Shown here one piece after another: positions 29,113 to 38,325 of a stretch of 64,000 bases of DNA (position 1 is its first letter; every line of letters starts with the position of its first letter). The notes under the pieces were generated by a model. The model was not told the origin of the DNA, searched no databases, and was given only the letters and a program-made list of their open reading frames with translations. Both the position numbers and the translations under genes were made by a program. This DNA comes from a bacterium (lineage in GTDB: Bacteria; Gemmatimonadota; Gemmatimonadetes; Longimicrobiales; RSA9), in contig QGVH01000003.1 in assembly GCA_003242735.1 (NCBI GenBank), forward strand, positions 124,001 to 188,000, written 5' to 3'.

Positions 29113-29706
29113 TCAGGATCGTGCGCCGCCCGCCTCGCCCGTCGCGGGCTCGTAAGGGGGCAGCGGGCCGAACATGAAGTTGCCGGGCGCGTTCGGGTCC
29201 TCGCTGCTGAGGAACTCTTCCACCGCCTGGGACATCTCCTCGCGCGTGATGCAGCCGTCCCCGTCCTGGTCGGCGTGCTGGAAGAACACGTCGGCGGCGG
29301 ATGCATCGACGCCGCACGCCTTGAGGTAGGCCCTGTATTCGTTGACGGTGATCGCGTTGTCGCCGTCCGTGTCCATCGCGTCGAAGAGGAGCTGCACGTC
29401 GCCGCGCGCGTAGGCGCTCACCGCGTCCGGATCGTCGAGATAGATGTCGGCGTAGCGCAGGAACTCATCCACGGTGACGGCGCCGCTGTCGTTGAGGTCC
29501 GCGCTGTCGCGCACGCTCTCCCACTCCTGCAGCACGTAGTGCAGGTTGCGCTCGTATTCCGGCGAGCCCTCGGCCCAGCCGCTCAGCTTGGCGAGCGCCT
29601 GGACGCGGCGTACGTAGTCGTTGCGGTCCACTCGTCCATCCCGGTTCACGTCCAGGACGGAGAACAGCCGGCGGATCTTGTGCTTCTGGAACGGCGTCAG
29701 CGGCAT
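29113..29706 (-). CDS. calmodulin-like protein with four EF-hands
   Basis: 197 residues, start ATG 29706 with GAGGATGAGG upstream, no signal peptide. Four calcium-binding loops: DVNRDGRVDRNDY (about 19-31), DLNDSGAVTVDEF (about 70-82), DTDGDNAITVNEY (about 112-124), DQDGDGCITREEM (about 146-158). Spacing and length match bacterial calexcitin/sarcoplasmic-type proteins such as those of Streptomyces. A cytoplasmic Ca2+ buffer or sensor; no obvious partner nearby. Confidence 0.9.
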   Translation of the reverse strand: MPLTPFQKHKIRRLFSVLDVNRDGRVDRNDYVRRVQALAKLSGWAEGSPEYERNLHYVLQEWESVRDSADLNDSGAVTVDEFLRYADIYLDDPDAVSAYARGDVQLLFDAMDTDGDNAITVNEYRAYLKACGVDASAADVFFQHADQDGDGCITREEMSQAVEEFLSSEDPNAPGNFMFGPLPPYEPATGEAGGARS

Positions 29707-30171
29707 GCCTCATCCTCTCGGCGGTTCGGGTGGTCGCATCCGCATAATAGCCCCGGGGCCGGCAACGGGAAAGGCGATGTGACCGGCCGGGCGACGCACG
29801 GGTTATGCCTCCACGAGAAGGCCGGGCGTGGCGTGGCCGGAGGGGGCCGGGGCCATGGAGGCGGTTGCGTACGGGGGCGAGGCTGGCGCCGCGGCCGTCG
29901 TGAAGGAGGGGAACCAGGCGCTGGACCGGCAGTATCGTATGCGGTCCGGCCGGCCGACCGTGACCCGGGGTAAGCATACGCCGGGGCTGCGCCGAGCTGG
30001 GCACGGAGAGACGGAGCGATGCGAACGGGTCTCGCCGACGGGCTCGTCCAGGCGGGGCGTGGTGCCCCGCGAGCCGTGGCGGATCGGGCAACGAGCGTGG
30101 ATCACTTTGGGGACGGGGCGATCTCCCCGGGGCCGATGCGGCAGCGCGGCGTGAGCGGTGGCCACCGCGCG
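29707..30171. other. divergent intergenic region EF-hand / ECF sigma
   Basis: 465 bases, no supported gene. TATTAT on the minus strand near 29745 could be the EF-hand promoter. For the sigma gene I see no clear promoter and no TGTAGGG-N16-CGTC site. Confidence 0.4.
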
Positions 30172-30717
30172 ATGAGCCGCCTGCCCGACTCGACGATCGC
30201 GCGCGCCAAGCTCGGCGACGACGAGGCGTTCGCGGAAATCGTGCGGCATTACTACGCGCGTTGTCTGCGCTTCGCGCGCAACATGCTGGGCGACCTCGCG
30301 GACGCGGAGGACGCCGTGCAGGAAGCGTTCCTCCGCGTGCACGCCGCATTGCCGCGCTACACCGAGTACGGCCGGTTCGAGCCCTGGCTGTTCCGCATCC
30401 TGGCCAACCAGTGCCGGACGATGCGGGCGCGTGAGCGGCGCCGCGGCGAGTGGCTGACCCCGTACGAGCCGCGGCACGATGCGGCCGCACCGGAGGCGCC
30501 TGATGATTCCGGCGGCTTGCTGCGGCGCGAGATCGAGCGGGCGCTGCGCGAGCTGCCCGCGCTACTCCGTGAGGCGTTCCTGCTGTACCACGTGGAAGGC
30601 ATCGATTACGAGCAGATGACGGCCATCACGGGCGCGCGTATCTCTGCCCTGAAGATGCGCGTGAAACGCGCACGTGACATCTTACGGGCACGCCTCCAGG
30701 AGGTGCAGAGTGCGTGA
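30172..30717 (+). CDS. ECF sigma-70 factor
   Basis: 181 residues from ATG 30172; ATG 30136 would add 12 residues. Region 2: KLGDDEAFAEIVRHYYARCL, DAEDAVQEAFLRVHAALPRY; region 4: ALRELPALLREAFLLYHVEG, YEQMTAITGARISALKMRV. Its gene is followed by, and overlaps, a membrane protein with a cytoplasmic N-terminus, the usual position of an anti-sigma factor. It should direct transcription of an envelope-related set, possibly its own operon. Confidence 0.92.
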   Translation: MSRLPDSTIARAKLGDDEAFAEIVRHYYARCLRFARNMLGDLADAEDAVQEAFLRVHAALPRYTEYGRFEPWLFRILANQCRTMRARERRRGEWLTPYEPRHDAAAPEAPDDSGGLLRREIERALRELPALLREAFLLYHVEGIDYEQMTAITGARISALKMRVKRARDILRARLQEVQSA

Positions 30718-31345
30718 GCCCACCGATGAGCTGATGGAGAAGGTGGTGCGCGAGCTGTCCGCGCTGCCGCCCGTGCGCGAGGAGGCCATCCAGCGCATCC
30801 TCGACCTGGCGGCGCAGCGGCGGGCAGCGGAGCGCCGCGCGCAGGAGCCGCCAGCCGCCGAGCCTCCGGTCCATGCACGTCGGCGTGTGGCGCCGCGGTG
30901 GTGGATCGGCGTCGCAGCCGCCGCGACCTTGGCCGCGCTGATCTGGGTGGGCATCGGGCGTGACGACGGCGTGCCGTCCGTGCCCGTGAATGCGCCGCTC
31001 GCCGCCGCGGATGCCGCGCCGCGTGCGGAAGCCGGTGCGCTCGCCGTGGCGGACCGCATCATCGCGGACGAAGCGCCGCGCGCCGTGCAGTTCGTCCTGG
31101 ACGCGCCCGGCGCGCGTTCGGTGGCTGTCGTCGGCGGCTTCAACGGCTGGGATCCCCAGGCCACGCCGCTGGAGCGCGTGCCCGGGACCACGGTGTGGAC
31201 GACGACGGTCCTGCTCACGCCCGGCCGCTACACGTACGCCTTCGTCGTGGACGATTCCACCTGGGTGCTCGACCCGCGCGCGCCGCGCGCGTCGGACCCG
31301 GATTACGGCGTGGACAGCTCCGTGCTGCTCGTGGGGCGGGAATGA
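30710..31345 (+). CDS. membrane protein with CBM48/AMPK-type glycogen-binding module, putative anti-sigma
   Basis: 211 residues from GTG 30710, inside the end of the sigma gene, with AGGAGG 7 bases upstream. Residues 1-60 are charged and helical (PTDELMEKVVRELSALPP), one membrane helix follows (WWIGVAAAATLAALIWVGIG), then a beta-sandwich of the CBM48/E-set type: VQFVLDAPGARSVAVVGGFN, GWDPQATPLERV, YTYAFVVDDSTWVLDP. An anti-sigma role is inferred from position and topology; the outer module could bind a glucan or act as a sensor. Confidence 0.7.
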   Translation: MREPTDELMEKVVRELSALPPVREEAIQRILDLAAQRRAAERRAQEPPAAEPPVHARRRVAPRWWIGVAAAATLAALIWVGIGRDDGVPSVPVNAPLAAADAAPRAEAGALAVADRIIADEAPRAVQFVLDAPGARSVAVVGGFNGWDPQATPLERVPGTTVWTTTVLLTPGRYTYAFVVDDSTWVLDPRAPRASDPDYGVDSSVLLVGRE

Positions 31346-31989
31346 GAACGTTGCCCTTCCTTCTCGGCTGCGCCGCGGTGACGGCGCTCGCGTCCGCCGC
31401 CGCTGCGCAGGACCCGCGGCTCGAAGAGAAGTTGGACCCGGCGACGCGGCGACAGGTCGCCGCGGTCATCGAGCGGGCGCGCGGCCGCGGCCTCCCCGTC
31501 GAGCCGCTCGTGGACAAGGCGCTCGAAGGCGTGGCCAAGCGGGCGCCAGGGCCGCGCATCGTCAGCGCGGTGGCGCGGCTGTCCGAGCGTCTCGAGGCCG
31601 CCCGCGAAGCGCTCGGTCCGAACGCGACGCCCGCCGAGGTCCGGGCCGGCGCCGAGGCCCTGGCCGTCGGAGTACCGGACAGCGCGCTGCGGGAGCTTCG
31701 CGCTGCCGCCCCCGGCGTGTCGCTCGCCGTGCCGCTCGGCGTGTTGACGCAGCTCGTCTCTCGCGGCGTCGCCGTGGACCGCGCCGCCGCGACCGTCCTC
31801 GACCTGCTGCGCCGCGGCGCGCGGCCGTCGCAGCTCATCGCCCTGGGCGAAGCGGTGCAGCAGGACATCGCGCAGGGGATGGCGCCCGCAACGGCACTGG
31901 ATGTGCGTCTACGCGGCATCCTGGGCGCGCTCCCGCCCAGCGGCGGCGCGTCCATCACCACCATCGGCGTGGACAAGCCGCCCCGGTGA
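31342..31989 (+). CDS. secreted helical protein of unknown function
   Basis: 215 residues with a signal peptide (LPFLLGCAAVTALASAAAAQ). The rest is Ala/Arg-rich and helical (LEEKLDPATRRQVAAVIERA, LPVEPLVDKALEGVAKRA, GVLTQLVSRGVAVDRAAATV), without any family I recognise. ATGA overlap with the gene before and GTGA overlap with the gene after place it firmly in the sigma operon. Confidence 0.65.
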   Translation: MRTLPFLLGCAAVTALASAAAAQDPRLEEKLDPATRRQVAAVIERARGRGLPVEPLVDKALEGVAKRAPGPRIVSAVARLSERLEAAREALGPNATPAEVRAGAEALAVGVPDSALRELRAAAPGVSLAVPLGVLTQLVSRGVAVDRAAATVLDLLRRGARPSQLIALGEAVQQDIAQGMAPATALDVRLRGILGALPPSGGASITTIGVDKPPR

Positions 31990-33155
31990 ACTCGCCCTCA
32001 CGGTCATCCCCGCGGCCGCCGCTCGCGGCCTGTCTGCTCGTGGCGCTGGGCGCGCTGCTGGCCCCCCGGCACGCCGCCGCCCAGCACCGCGCCACGCTGG
32101 ATTTCGGCCTCGCCCGGATCTCGCAGGCGGACATCGTGGACGAGGCCGCGCTGACGTTCGCCTACTATCTGGAGTCCCGCTACTCGCGGCTCACCTTCGC
32201 CTCCAGCGGCATCGGCTCGCTGGCGACGGGCGGCCAGTCCGCCGCGCAGGGCGGCGTCGGCGCGTTCTGGCTGCTTCCCCGCTCGCCGCTCGGGATCCCC
32301 GAGCTCAGCGCGTCCCTCAGCGCCGCGCGCTTCCAGGACGGCGAGGGGGCGACCGCGCGGTCCGTCGCGCTGCGACAGATCTGGGGCGGCGTGCGACACG
32401 GCGTGTGGCTCGGCGGCCGCACCGGCGACGTTCTGAGTCAGGGCAACCGGTTCGGCACCCACAGCATCGAGGCCGGCTCGTGGATCGTGGGGCGCGGCGT
32501 CGAGCTGTCCGCGACGCTCTCCACCACCTGGACGCGCACGGCTACGTGGCACTTCGACCCGATCGGGCAGCAGAGCGTCATCACCGTGCCGGTGCGCTAC
32601 GCCGATGCAGCGGTGCGGGCTCGCCTCGAGCGCCCGCGCTTCGAGCTCGAGGTGAGCGGCACCGCGCGTCGCGGTATCCTGAACGCGGAGGCGTTCGACT
32701 TCGCCGCGCACGGCGCCGCGACGTGGCACTTCAACCGGCGGCTCGCGCTCACGATCGCGGCGGGCGATCACCTCCGCGATCCCACGCGCGGCGTGCCCGC
32801 GACCGGCTTCGCGATGGTGGCGCTACGCATCACCGCGCTCGGTGAGCGGGGCAAGGCGCTCGCCGCCGGCAAGGGCGCCGGCGCCGCCGTCACCGTGTCG
32901 GCCGAGGCCGGCGGCGCGCTTCGCGTCCACGTCTACGGCGACGCCAAGGTGGTGGAGGTGATGGGCGCGTTCAGCGGCTGGCAGCCGCTCCGCCTCGAGC
33001 GCGACGGCGACGTCTGGCTCCTGCCTCGCCGCCTCCAGAGCGGTCTGCACCGCATCCTCGTCCGCGTTGATGGCGGCGAGTGGCGCACGCCGGACAACCT
33101 CCCCCGCGCCGAGGACGAGTTCGGGACGATGGTGGGGCTGCTGGTGGTGCCGTGA
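31986..33155 (+). CDS. predicted outer-membrane protein with C-terminal CBM48-like module
   Basis: 389 residues from GTG 31986 (GTGA overlap). Signal peptide ending A-A-A-Q, then about 260 residues of alternating beta strands (ATLDFGLARISQ, FAYYLESRYSRLTF, TWTRTATWHFDPIG, LALTIAAGDHLRD) suggesting a small barrel, then a second glycogen-binding-like domain: LRVHVYGDAKVVEVMGAFSG, WQPLRLERDGDVW, LHRILVRVDGGEW. It shares this module with the putative anti-sigma protein of the same operon. Function unknown. Confidence 0.65.
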   Translation: MNSPSRSSPRPPLAACLLVALGALLAPRHAAAQHRATLDFGLARISQADIVDEAALTFAYYLESRYSRLTFASSGIGSLATGGQSAAQGGVGAFWLLPRSPLGIPELSASLSAARFQDGEGATARSVALRQIWGGVRHGVWLGGRTGDVLSQGNRFGTHSIEAGSWIVGRGVELSATLSTTWTRTATWHFDPIGQQSVITVPVRYADAAVRARLERPRFELEVSGTARRGILNAEAFDFAAHGAATWHFNRRLALTIAAGDHLRDPTRGVPATGFAMVALRITALGERGKALAAGKGAGAAVTVSAEAGGALRVHVYGDAKVVEVMGAFSGWQPLRLERDGDVWLLPRRLQSGLHRILVRVDGGEWRTPDNLPRAEDEFGTMVGLLVVP

Positions 33156-33170
33156 GACGCGCGACGCCTC

Positions 33171-33944
33171 TCAGGTCCGCCCTCCGAGCAGCGGCGCCAG
33201 CACGATGCCGGTGAAGTCCTGCACGAAATGCAGCACGACCGGCGCGACGATGCTCCCACGCCACAGGTAGATCACCGCCAGCAGGACGCCGATGGCGCCG
33301 ACCGCGACCGTGCCGCCCACGCCCTGGTAGCCGTGACCCAGTCCGAAGATCACGGACGACAACACCACCGCCACCGGCACGCTGCCGGTCAGCGAGCGCA
33401 GCCGCAGCAGGAGGTAGCCGCGGAAGATGGTCTCCTCCGCGACGGCGATGACGGCGACCAGCACGACGCCCATGGCGAACTCCGCTCCGCCCGCCGGGAG
33501 CGTGAAGGGCGCGGCCGGCGCCCTCCTGCCCAGCAGCCCCAGGGCGTTCAGGACCACGGCCAGCACGCCCTGGAACACGATGAACGGGATCACCAGCGCG
33601 ACACCGACCACGGCCTCTCCCGGCAGATCGCTCCGTCGCCACCCGATCCGGCCATACGGCTCGCCGTTCCGCCACACGAAGTAGAGGACCAGCGCGAGCA
33701 ACGCGGCATCGCTCAGGATCGAGGCCAGCGCGAAGACTGCGAAGCCCGGCTGCGACTGCGGCGAAGTCAGCCGGCTCAGCAGCAGCGAGGGCAGCAGCAG
33801 GAGCAGGAAGGCGCCGAGCTCGCGTACCTGCACGGCGCTCGAGGGAGCGGCGCCGTCGTCGTCGCCACGGACCCGATCATCGATCACGGTGCCGCCGATC
33901 CAGCGCTGCAGTTCACTCCCGCCCGGGGCGCACCGGCGATCCAC
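33171..33944 (-). CDS. CPBP family intramembrane glutamic protease (Rce1-like)
   Basis: 257 residues, about seven membrane helices. Catalytic motifs of the ABI/CPBP family: AVAEETIFRGYLLLRL (EExxxR), VIFGLGHGYQG (FxxxH) and VVLHFVQDF (HxxxD). May cut membrane peptides or prenylated/bacteriocin-type substrates. The annotated N-terminus of about 40 hydrophilic residues may be too long; a start at an internal Val codon is possible. Convergent with the CBM48 gene at 16 bases. Confidence 0.85.
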   Translation of the reverse strand: MDRRCAPGGSELQRWIGGTVIDDRVRGDDDGAAPSSAVQVRELGAFLLLLLPSLLLSRLTSPQSQPGFAVFALASILSDAALLALVLYFVWRNGEPYGRIGWRRSDLPGEAVVGVALVIPFIVFQGVLAVVLNALGLLGRRAPAAPFTLPAGGAEFAMGVVLVAVIAVAEETIFRGYLLLRLRSLTGSVPVAVVLSSVIFGLGHGYQGVGGTVAVGAIGVLLAVIYLWRGSIVAPVVLHFVQDFTGIVLAPLLGGRT

Positions 33945-34133
33945 GGATGGATCGGCGCACGGCTGGCCCCCGCGTCCGGCCGAACGCCCTCCGCAGCATA
34001 GCGCGTTCCACCGGGCGGCTCACCGGCCTTGACCACCGACGCTCCCGGACCGAATCGTCCGCCGGTCCCGGCGGCCTCGGCGTTGAGGGATCGTTGCCGG
34101 GCTTCGTGACCCGAGATCGAGGCGGTGGGCGAC

Positions 34134-36059
34134 ATGCGATTCGGAGCGTTCCTCTCCCGCACGAGCCTCCTGGCTGCGCTGACCGTTGGTCCCGTCCTGA
34201 CGCCGGTCCTCCCCCTCGCCGCCGTTGCGCAGCAGGCAAGCCCGGCGCGGCCGGTCTTCCGGGATGGACAGGCGCAGGTCGTGCCCGCGTTCCAGGACCC
34301 CGCGTCGTGGATCCGCGAGGAGCTGTGGGTCGAGACGGAGTTCGACTCCGACGGCGACGGCCGGCGGGACCGCGTGCACGTCTCCGTCGTGCGGCCGCGT
34401 CAGACGGAGACCGAGGGGCTCAAGGTCCCGGTCATCTACGAATCGAGCCCGTACTACTCGGGCACGTCGGCAGGCGCGCAGTACCTGTGGGACGTGCGGC
34501 AGGAACTGGGCGAGCCGCCGCCGCCGCGGAAGAACCAGCCGCCGGTCCAGCGTCGAGTGCGGCCGTACATCTCGGACTCGCACGTGGCGGACTGGGTCCC
34601 GCGTGGGTTCGCGGTGGTGCATTCGGAGGCGCCCGGAACGGGACTGTCCCAGGGCTGCCCGACGGTGGGCGGCGAGGTGGAGGCACTGGCCCCCAAGGCG
34701 GTGATCGACTGGCTGAACGGACGGGCGCGCGGCTTCACCACGCCCGACGGCGATGAGGAGGTCTTCGCCCACTGGTCCACGGGCAAGGTCGGGATGATCG
34801 GCACGTCGTACAACGGCACGCTGGCGGTCGCCGCGGCGTCCACGGGCGTGGAGGGGCTGGAAGCGATCATCCCCATCGCGCCCAACACCTCGTACTACCT
34901 CTACTACCGGCAGAACGGCCTCATCGTGCACCCCGGAGGGTGGCTGGGCGAGGACATTGATTTCCTGTACGACTTCATCAACAGCGGCGACCCCGAGCGG
35001 CGCGCGTACTGCAACGCGACGATCCGCGATGGCGAGTTCGCCGCCGGGATGGACCGGGTGACGGGAGACTTCAACGACTTCTGGGCGAGCCGTCACCTGC
35101 TCGGGCAGCTCGACCGCGTGCGGGCGGCGACGCTCATGGCCCACGCCTTCAACGACTGGAACGTGAAGCCCGAGCACAGCGTGCGCGCGGCCGAGATCCT
35201 GAAGGCCCGCGGCGTGCCGGTCCAGTACTACTTCCACCAGGGCGGCCACGGCGGCGCGCCGCCGTTCGAGCTCATGAACCGCTGGTTCACGCGCTACCTG
35301 TACGGGGTCGAGAACGGGGTGGAGAACGACCCGCGCGCATGGATCGTCCGTGAGGGCGATGATCGCCTGGATCCGACGCCGTACCCGGACTACCCGCATC
35401 CCGATGCCGCGCCGGTCACGCTCCGCTTGACGCCGGGCGGCAAAGGGCAGGGCGGCCTGAACGGCATTGGAGGGCTGGTGGTGGGCGGCGGGCCCGAGAT
35501 GGCGCCGGAAGGGAGAGCCGCAGGCGCCGGGCAGCGCACGGAGACGCTGGTCGACGACGTCTCTTACGACGGCCCAGCCCTCGCCAAAGCCGAGTGGTCG
35601 AATCACCGGCTGCTGTACGCGACGCCGCCGCTCACCGAGCCGGTGCACATCTCCGGCACGCCGCGCATCACGATCCGGCTCGCCTCGAGCAAGCCCGCGG
35701 CGAACCTGTCCGTCTGGCTGGTCGCGCTGCCGTGGACCGACAGCCCCCGCCTCACCGATGACCTCATCACCCGCGGCTGGGCCGACCCGCAGAACCACAG
35801 GTCCATCCGCGAGAGCGAGCCCCTGGGCCCCGGGCGCTTCTACGAGCTGACGTTCGACCTCCAGCCCGATGACCAGGTGATCCCCGTGGGCGAGCGGATC
35901 GCGCTGATGATCTTCTCGAGCGACCGCGACTTCACGCTCTGGCCGTCACCCGGGACGGAGCTGACGATCGACCTGGACGGCACGTGGCTGGAGCTGCCGG
36001 TGGTGGGCGGGGAAGAGGCGTGGCGAAGGGCGGTGGGGCGCGGAGGGGAGCGGCGCTAG
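34134..36059 (+). CDS. secreted S15 X-Pro dipeptidyl-peptidase
   Basis: 641 residues; signal peptide ending V-A-A-V-A-Q-Q. Alpha/beta hydrolase with nucleophile MIGTSYNGTLA (GxSYxG), acid in AHAFNDWNVKP and His in FHQGGHGG; the C-terminal third is the jelly-roll domain of the S15/CocE group (LLYATPPLTEPVHISGTPRI, LSVWLVALPW). Removes X-Pro dipeptides or hydrolyses acyl esters in the periplasm. ATG 34134 is used; a GTG nine bases upstream is in frame. Confidence 0.92.
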   Translation: MRFGAFLSRTSLLAALTVGPVLTPVLPLAAVAQQASPARPVFRDGQAQVVPAFQDPASWIREELWVETEFDSDGDGRRDRVHVSVVRPRQTETEGLKVPVIYESSPYYSGTSAGAQYLWDVRQELGEPPPPRKNQPPVQRRVRPYISDSHVADWVPRGFAVVHSEAPGTGLSQGCPTVGGEVEALAPKAVIDWLNGRARGFTTPDGDEEVFAHWSTGKVGMIGTSYNGTLAVAAASTGVEGLEAIIPIAPNTSYYLYYRQNGLIVHPGGWLGEDIDFLYDFINSGDPERRAYCNATIRDGEFAAGMDRVTGDFNDFWASRHLLGQLDRVRAATLMAHAFNDWNVKPEHSVRAAEILKARGVPVQYYFHQGGHGGAPPFELMNRWFTRYLYGVENGVENDPRAWIVREGDDRLDPTPYPDYPHPDAAPVTLRLTPGGKGQGGLNGIGGLVVGGGPEMAPEGRAAGAGQRTETLVDDVSYDGPALAKAEWSNHRLLYATPPLTEPVHISGTPRITIRLASSKPAANLSVWLVALPWTDSPRLTDDLITRGWADPQNHRSIRESEPLGPGRFYELTFDLQPDDQVIPVGERIALMIFSSDRDFTLWPSPGTELTIDLDGTWLELPVVGGEEAWRRAVGRGGERR

Positions 36060-36136
36060 CGCGCAGAGGGAGCCGCGCGCCCAGGACACAGGTGGGCTCC
36101 TCCCCTCCAGGCGCGCGGGTCGACGCGGACGCAGTG

Positions 36137-36159
36137 CAGTTGCGGATCTCGACCTGCCC
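36137..36159. repeat. 23-bp exact copy of a segment of the NFACT-R gene
   Basis: CAGTTGCGGATCTCGACCTG plus CCC is identical to 28727-28749, where it encodes GQVEIRN on the minus strand. The flanks do not match. Confidence 0.75.
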
Positions 36160-36277
36160 CGTGCTGCGGACGATTTCGGCACGGCGGCGGAGCTGGTGGT
36201 GCTGCAATGACCGTTGGTCGGGAGCGCGGCCGCGCACCCGGTGCGTGACCCGGTCCTTGCCGGGCGGCCGGGCGGCT

Positions 36278-36304
36278 TGTAGGGATTCGCCGTCCGGCCG
36301 CGTC
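36278..36304 (+). promoter_or_regulatory. ECF-type promoter TGTAGGG-N16-CGTC, MoxR operon
   Basis: TGTAGGG 36278-36284, 16 bases, CGTC 36301-36304, 114 bases before the moxR start. One of five sites in the window with identical boxes and spacing; see findings. Confidence 0.7.
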
Positions 36305-36418
36305 TTGCTTGGCGGAACGCCAGTCCACGAGGGCGTGCGGGCCCCCGCGCGACGCCGGCGGTCGTCGGCCGGCGGGTGGGGGCGTGCGCGCCCGTGTACA
36401 CGAGGGAGCAGAGTGTCG

Positions 36419-37435
<1,017 letters not shown>

Positions 37436-37437
37436 CC

Positions 37438-38325
37438 GTGCAGTCACTCAGCGACGGCACCTTGCTGGATGCGATCCGCGGGCTGCACTGGCCCGCCCGC
37501 CGCGCCACGCGTGGCGCCGCCCACGGCAGCCACCGGTCCCACAGGATCGGCTCGTCGCCCGAGTTCATGCAGTACCGCGAGTATCGGCCGGGCGATGACG
37601 CGTCCAAGATCGACTGGAAGCTGTACGGGCGCACGGAGCGGGTGAATGTTCGCCAGACCCGGGACGACTCGGAGCTGCGCACCACCATCCTGGTGGACGC
37701 CAGCGCGTCCATGGCCTACCCGCTTCCCGGCCTGGACAAGTGGACGATGGCCTCGGCCATCGCCATCGGCCTCGCCGCCGTGGCCATCGGCGACCGCGAC
37801 CCCGTGGGACTCGCCGTCGTCGGCGGCACGGGCGTCGAGGTCCTCCCGCCGCGCTCCGCCACGAACACCGTGGCCAACATCCAGCGCGTCCTCGGGGGTG
37901 TCGTCCCCAGCGGGTCGCGGCCGCTCGCCCCCGTGCTCGCCATGCTGCGCACGAGCCGGCGGGTGGCGATCATCAGCGACTTCCTCGGCGATGCCGACGC
38001 GCTGCTCGAGCGGGCCGCCGAACTGGTAGCGGCCGGCCGCGAGGTCTTCGCCGTCCACATCGTCGCTCGCGAGGAGCTCGAGCCGCGAACGCTCGGGAGC
38101 CTCGTCGTCGATCCCGAAGAGGAGGCGATCCGCCGGCCCCTGGATGAGGACGGGCTCGAGGAGTACCGCAGCGCGTTCGCCCGGTGGCGGGAGGAGCTCG
38201 CTTCGAGTTGGCGGGCGAAGGGCATCGTCTACCACCTCGCCATCACCGACGAGCCGGCCGATCAGGTCATCCGGCGCATCGTCACGCCGGCCGCAACCGC
38301 TGCAGTCACTGGCGAACCGTCGTGA
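37438..38325 (+). CDS. DUF58 protein with von Willebrand-like fold
   Basis: 295 residues from GTG 37438, two bases after the MoxR stop. Signature EYRPGDDASKIDWKLYGR of DUF58, preceded by RRATRGAAHGSHRSHRIGSS, followed by a vWA-like TTILVDASASM with the DxSxS metal site. Probable partner of MoxR. GTGA overlap with the next gene. Confidence 0.92.
   Translation: MQSLSDGTLLDAIRGLHWPARRATRGAAHGSHRSHRIGSSPEFMQYREYRPGDDASKIDWKLYGRTERVNVRQTRDDSELRTTILVDASASMAYPLPGLDKWTMASAIAIGLAAVAIGDRDPVGLAVVGGTGVEVLPPRSATNTVANIQRVLGGVVPSGSRPLAPVLAMLRTSRRVAIISDFLGDADALLERAAELVAAGREVFAVHIVAREELEPRTLGSLVVDPEEEAIRRPLDEDGLEEYRSAFARWREELASSWRAKGIVYHLAITDEPADQVIRRIVTPAATAAVTGEPS

Larger units (their letters stand above)
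36060..36418. other. intergenic region before the MoxR operon
   Basis: 359 bases without a supported gene. Holds the 23-bp copy of an NFACT-R gene segment (36137-36159) and the TGTAGGG-N16-CGTC promoter (36278-36304). The open frames that cross it are by-products of the flanking genes. Confidence 0.5.
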
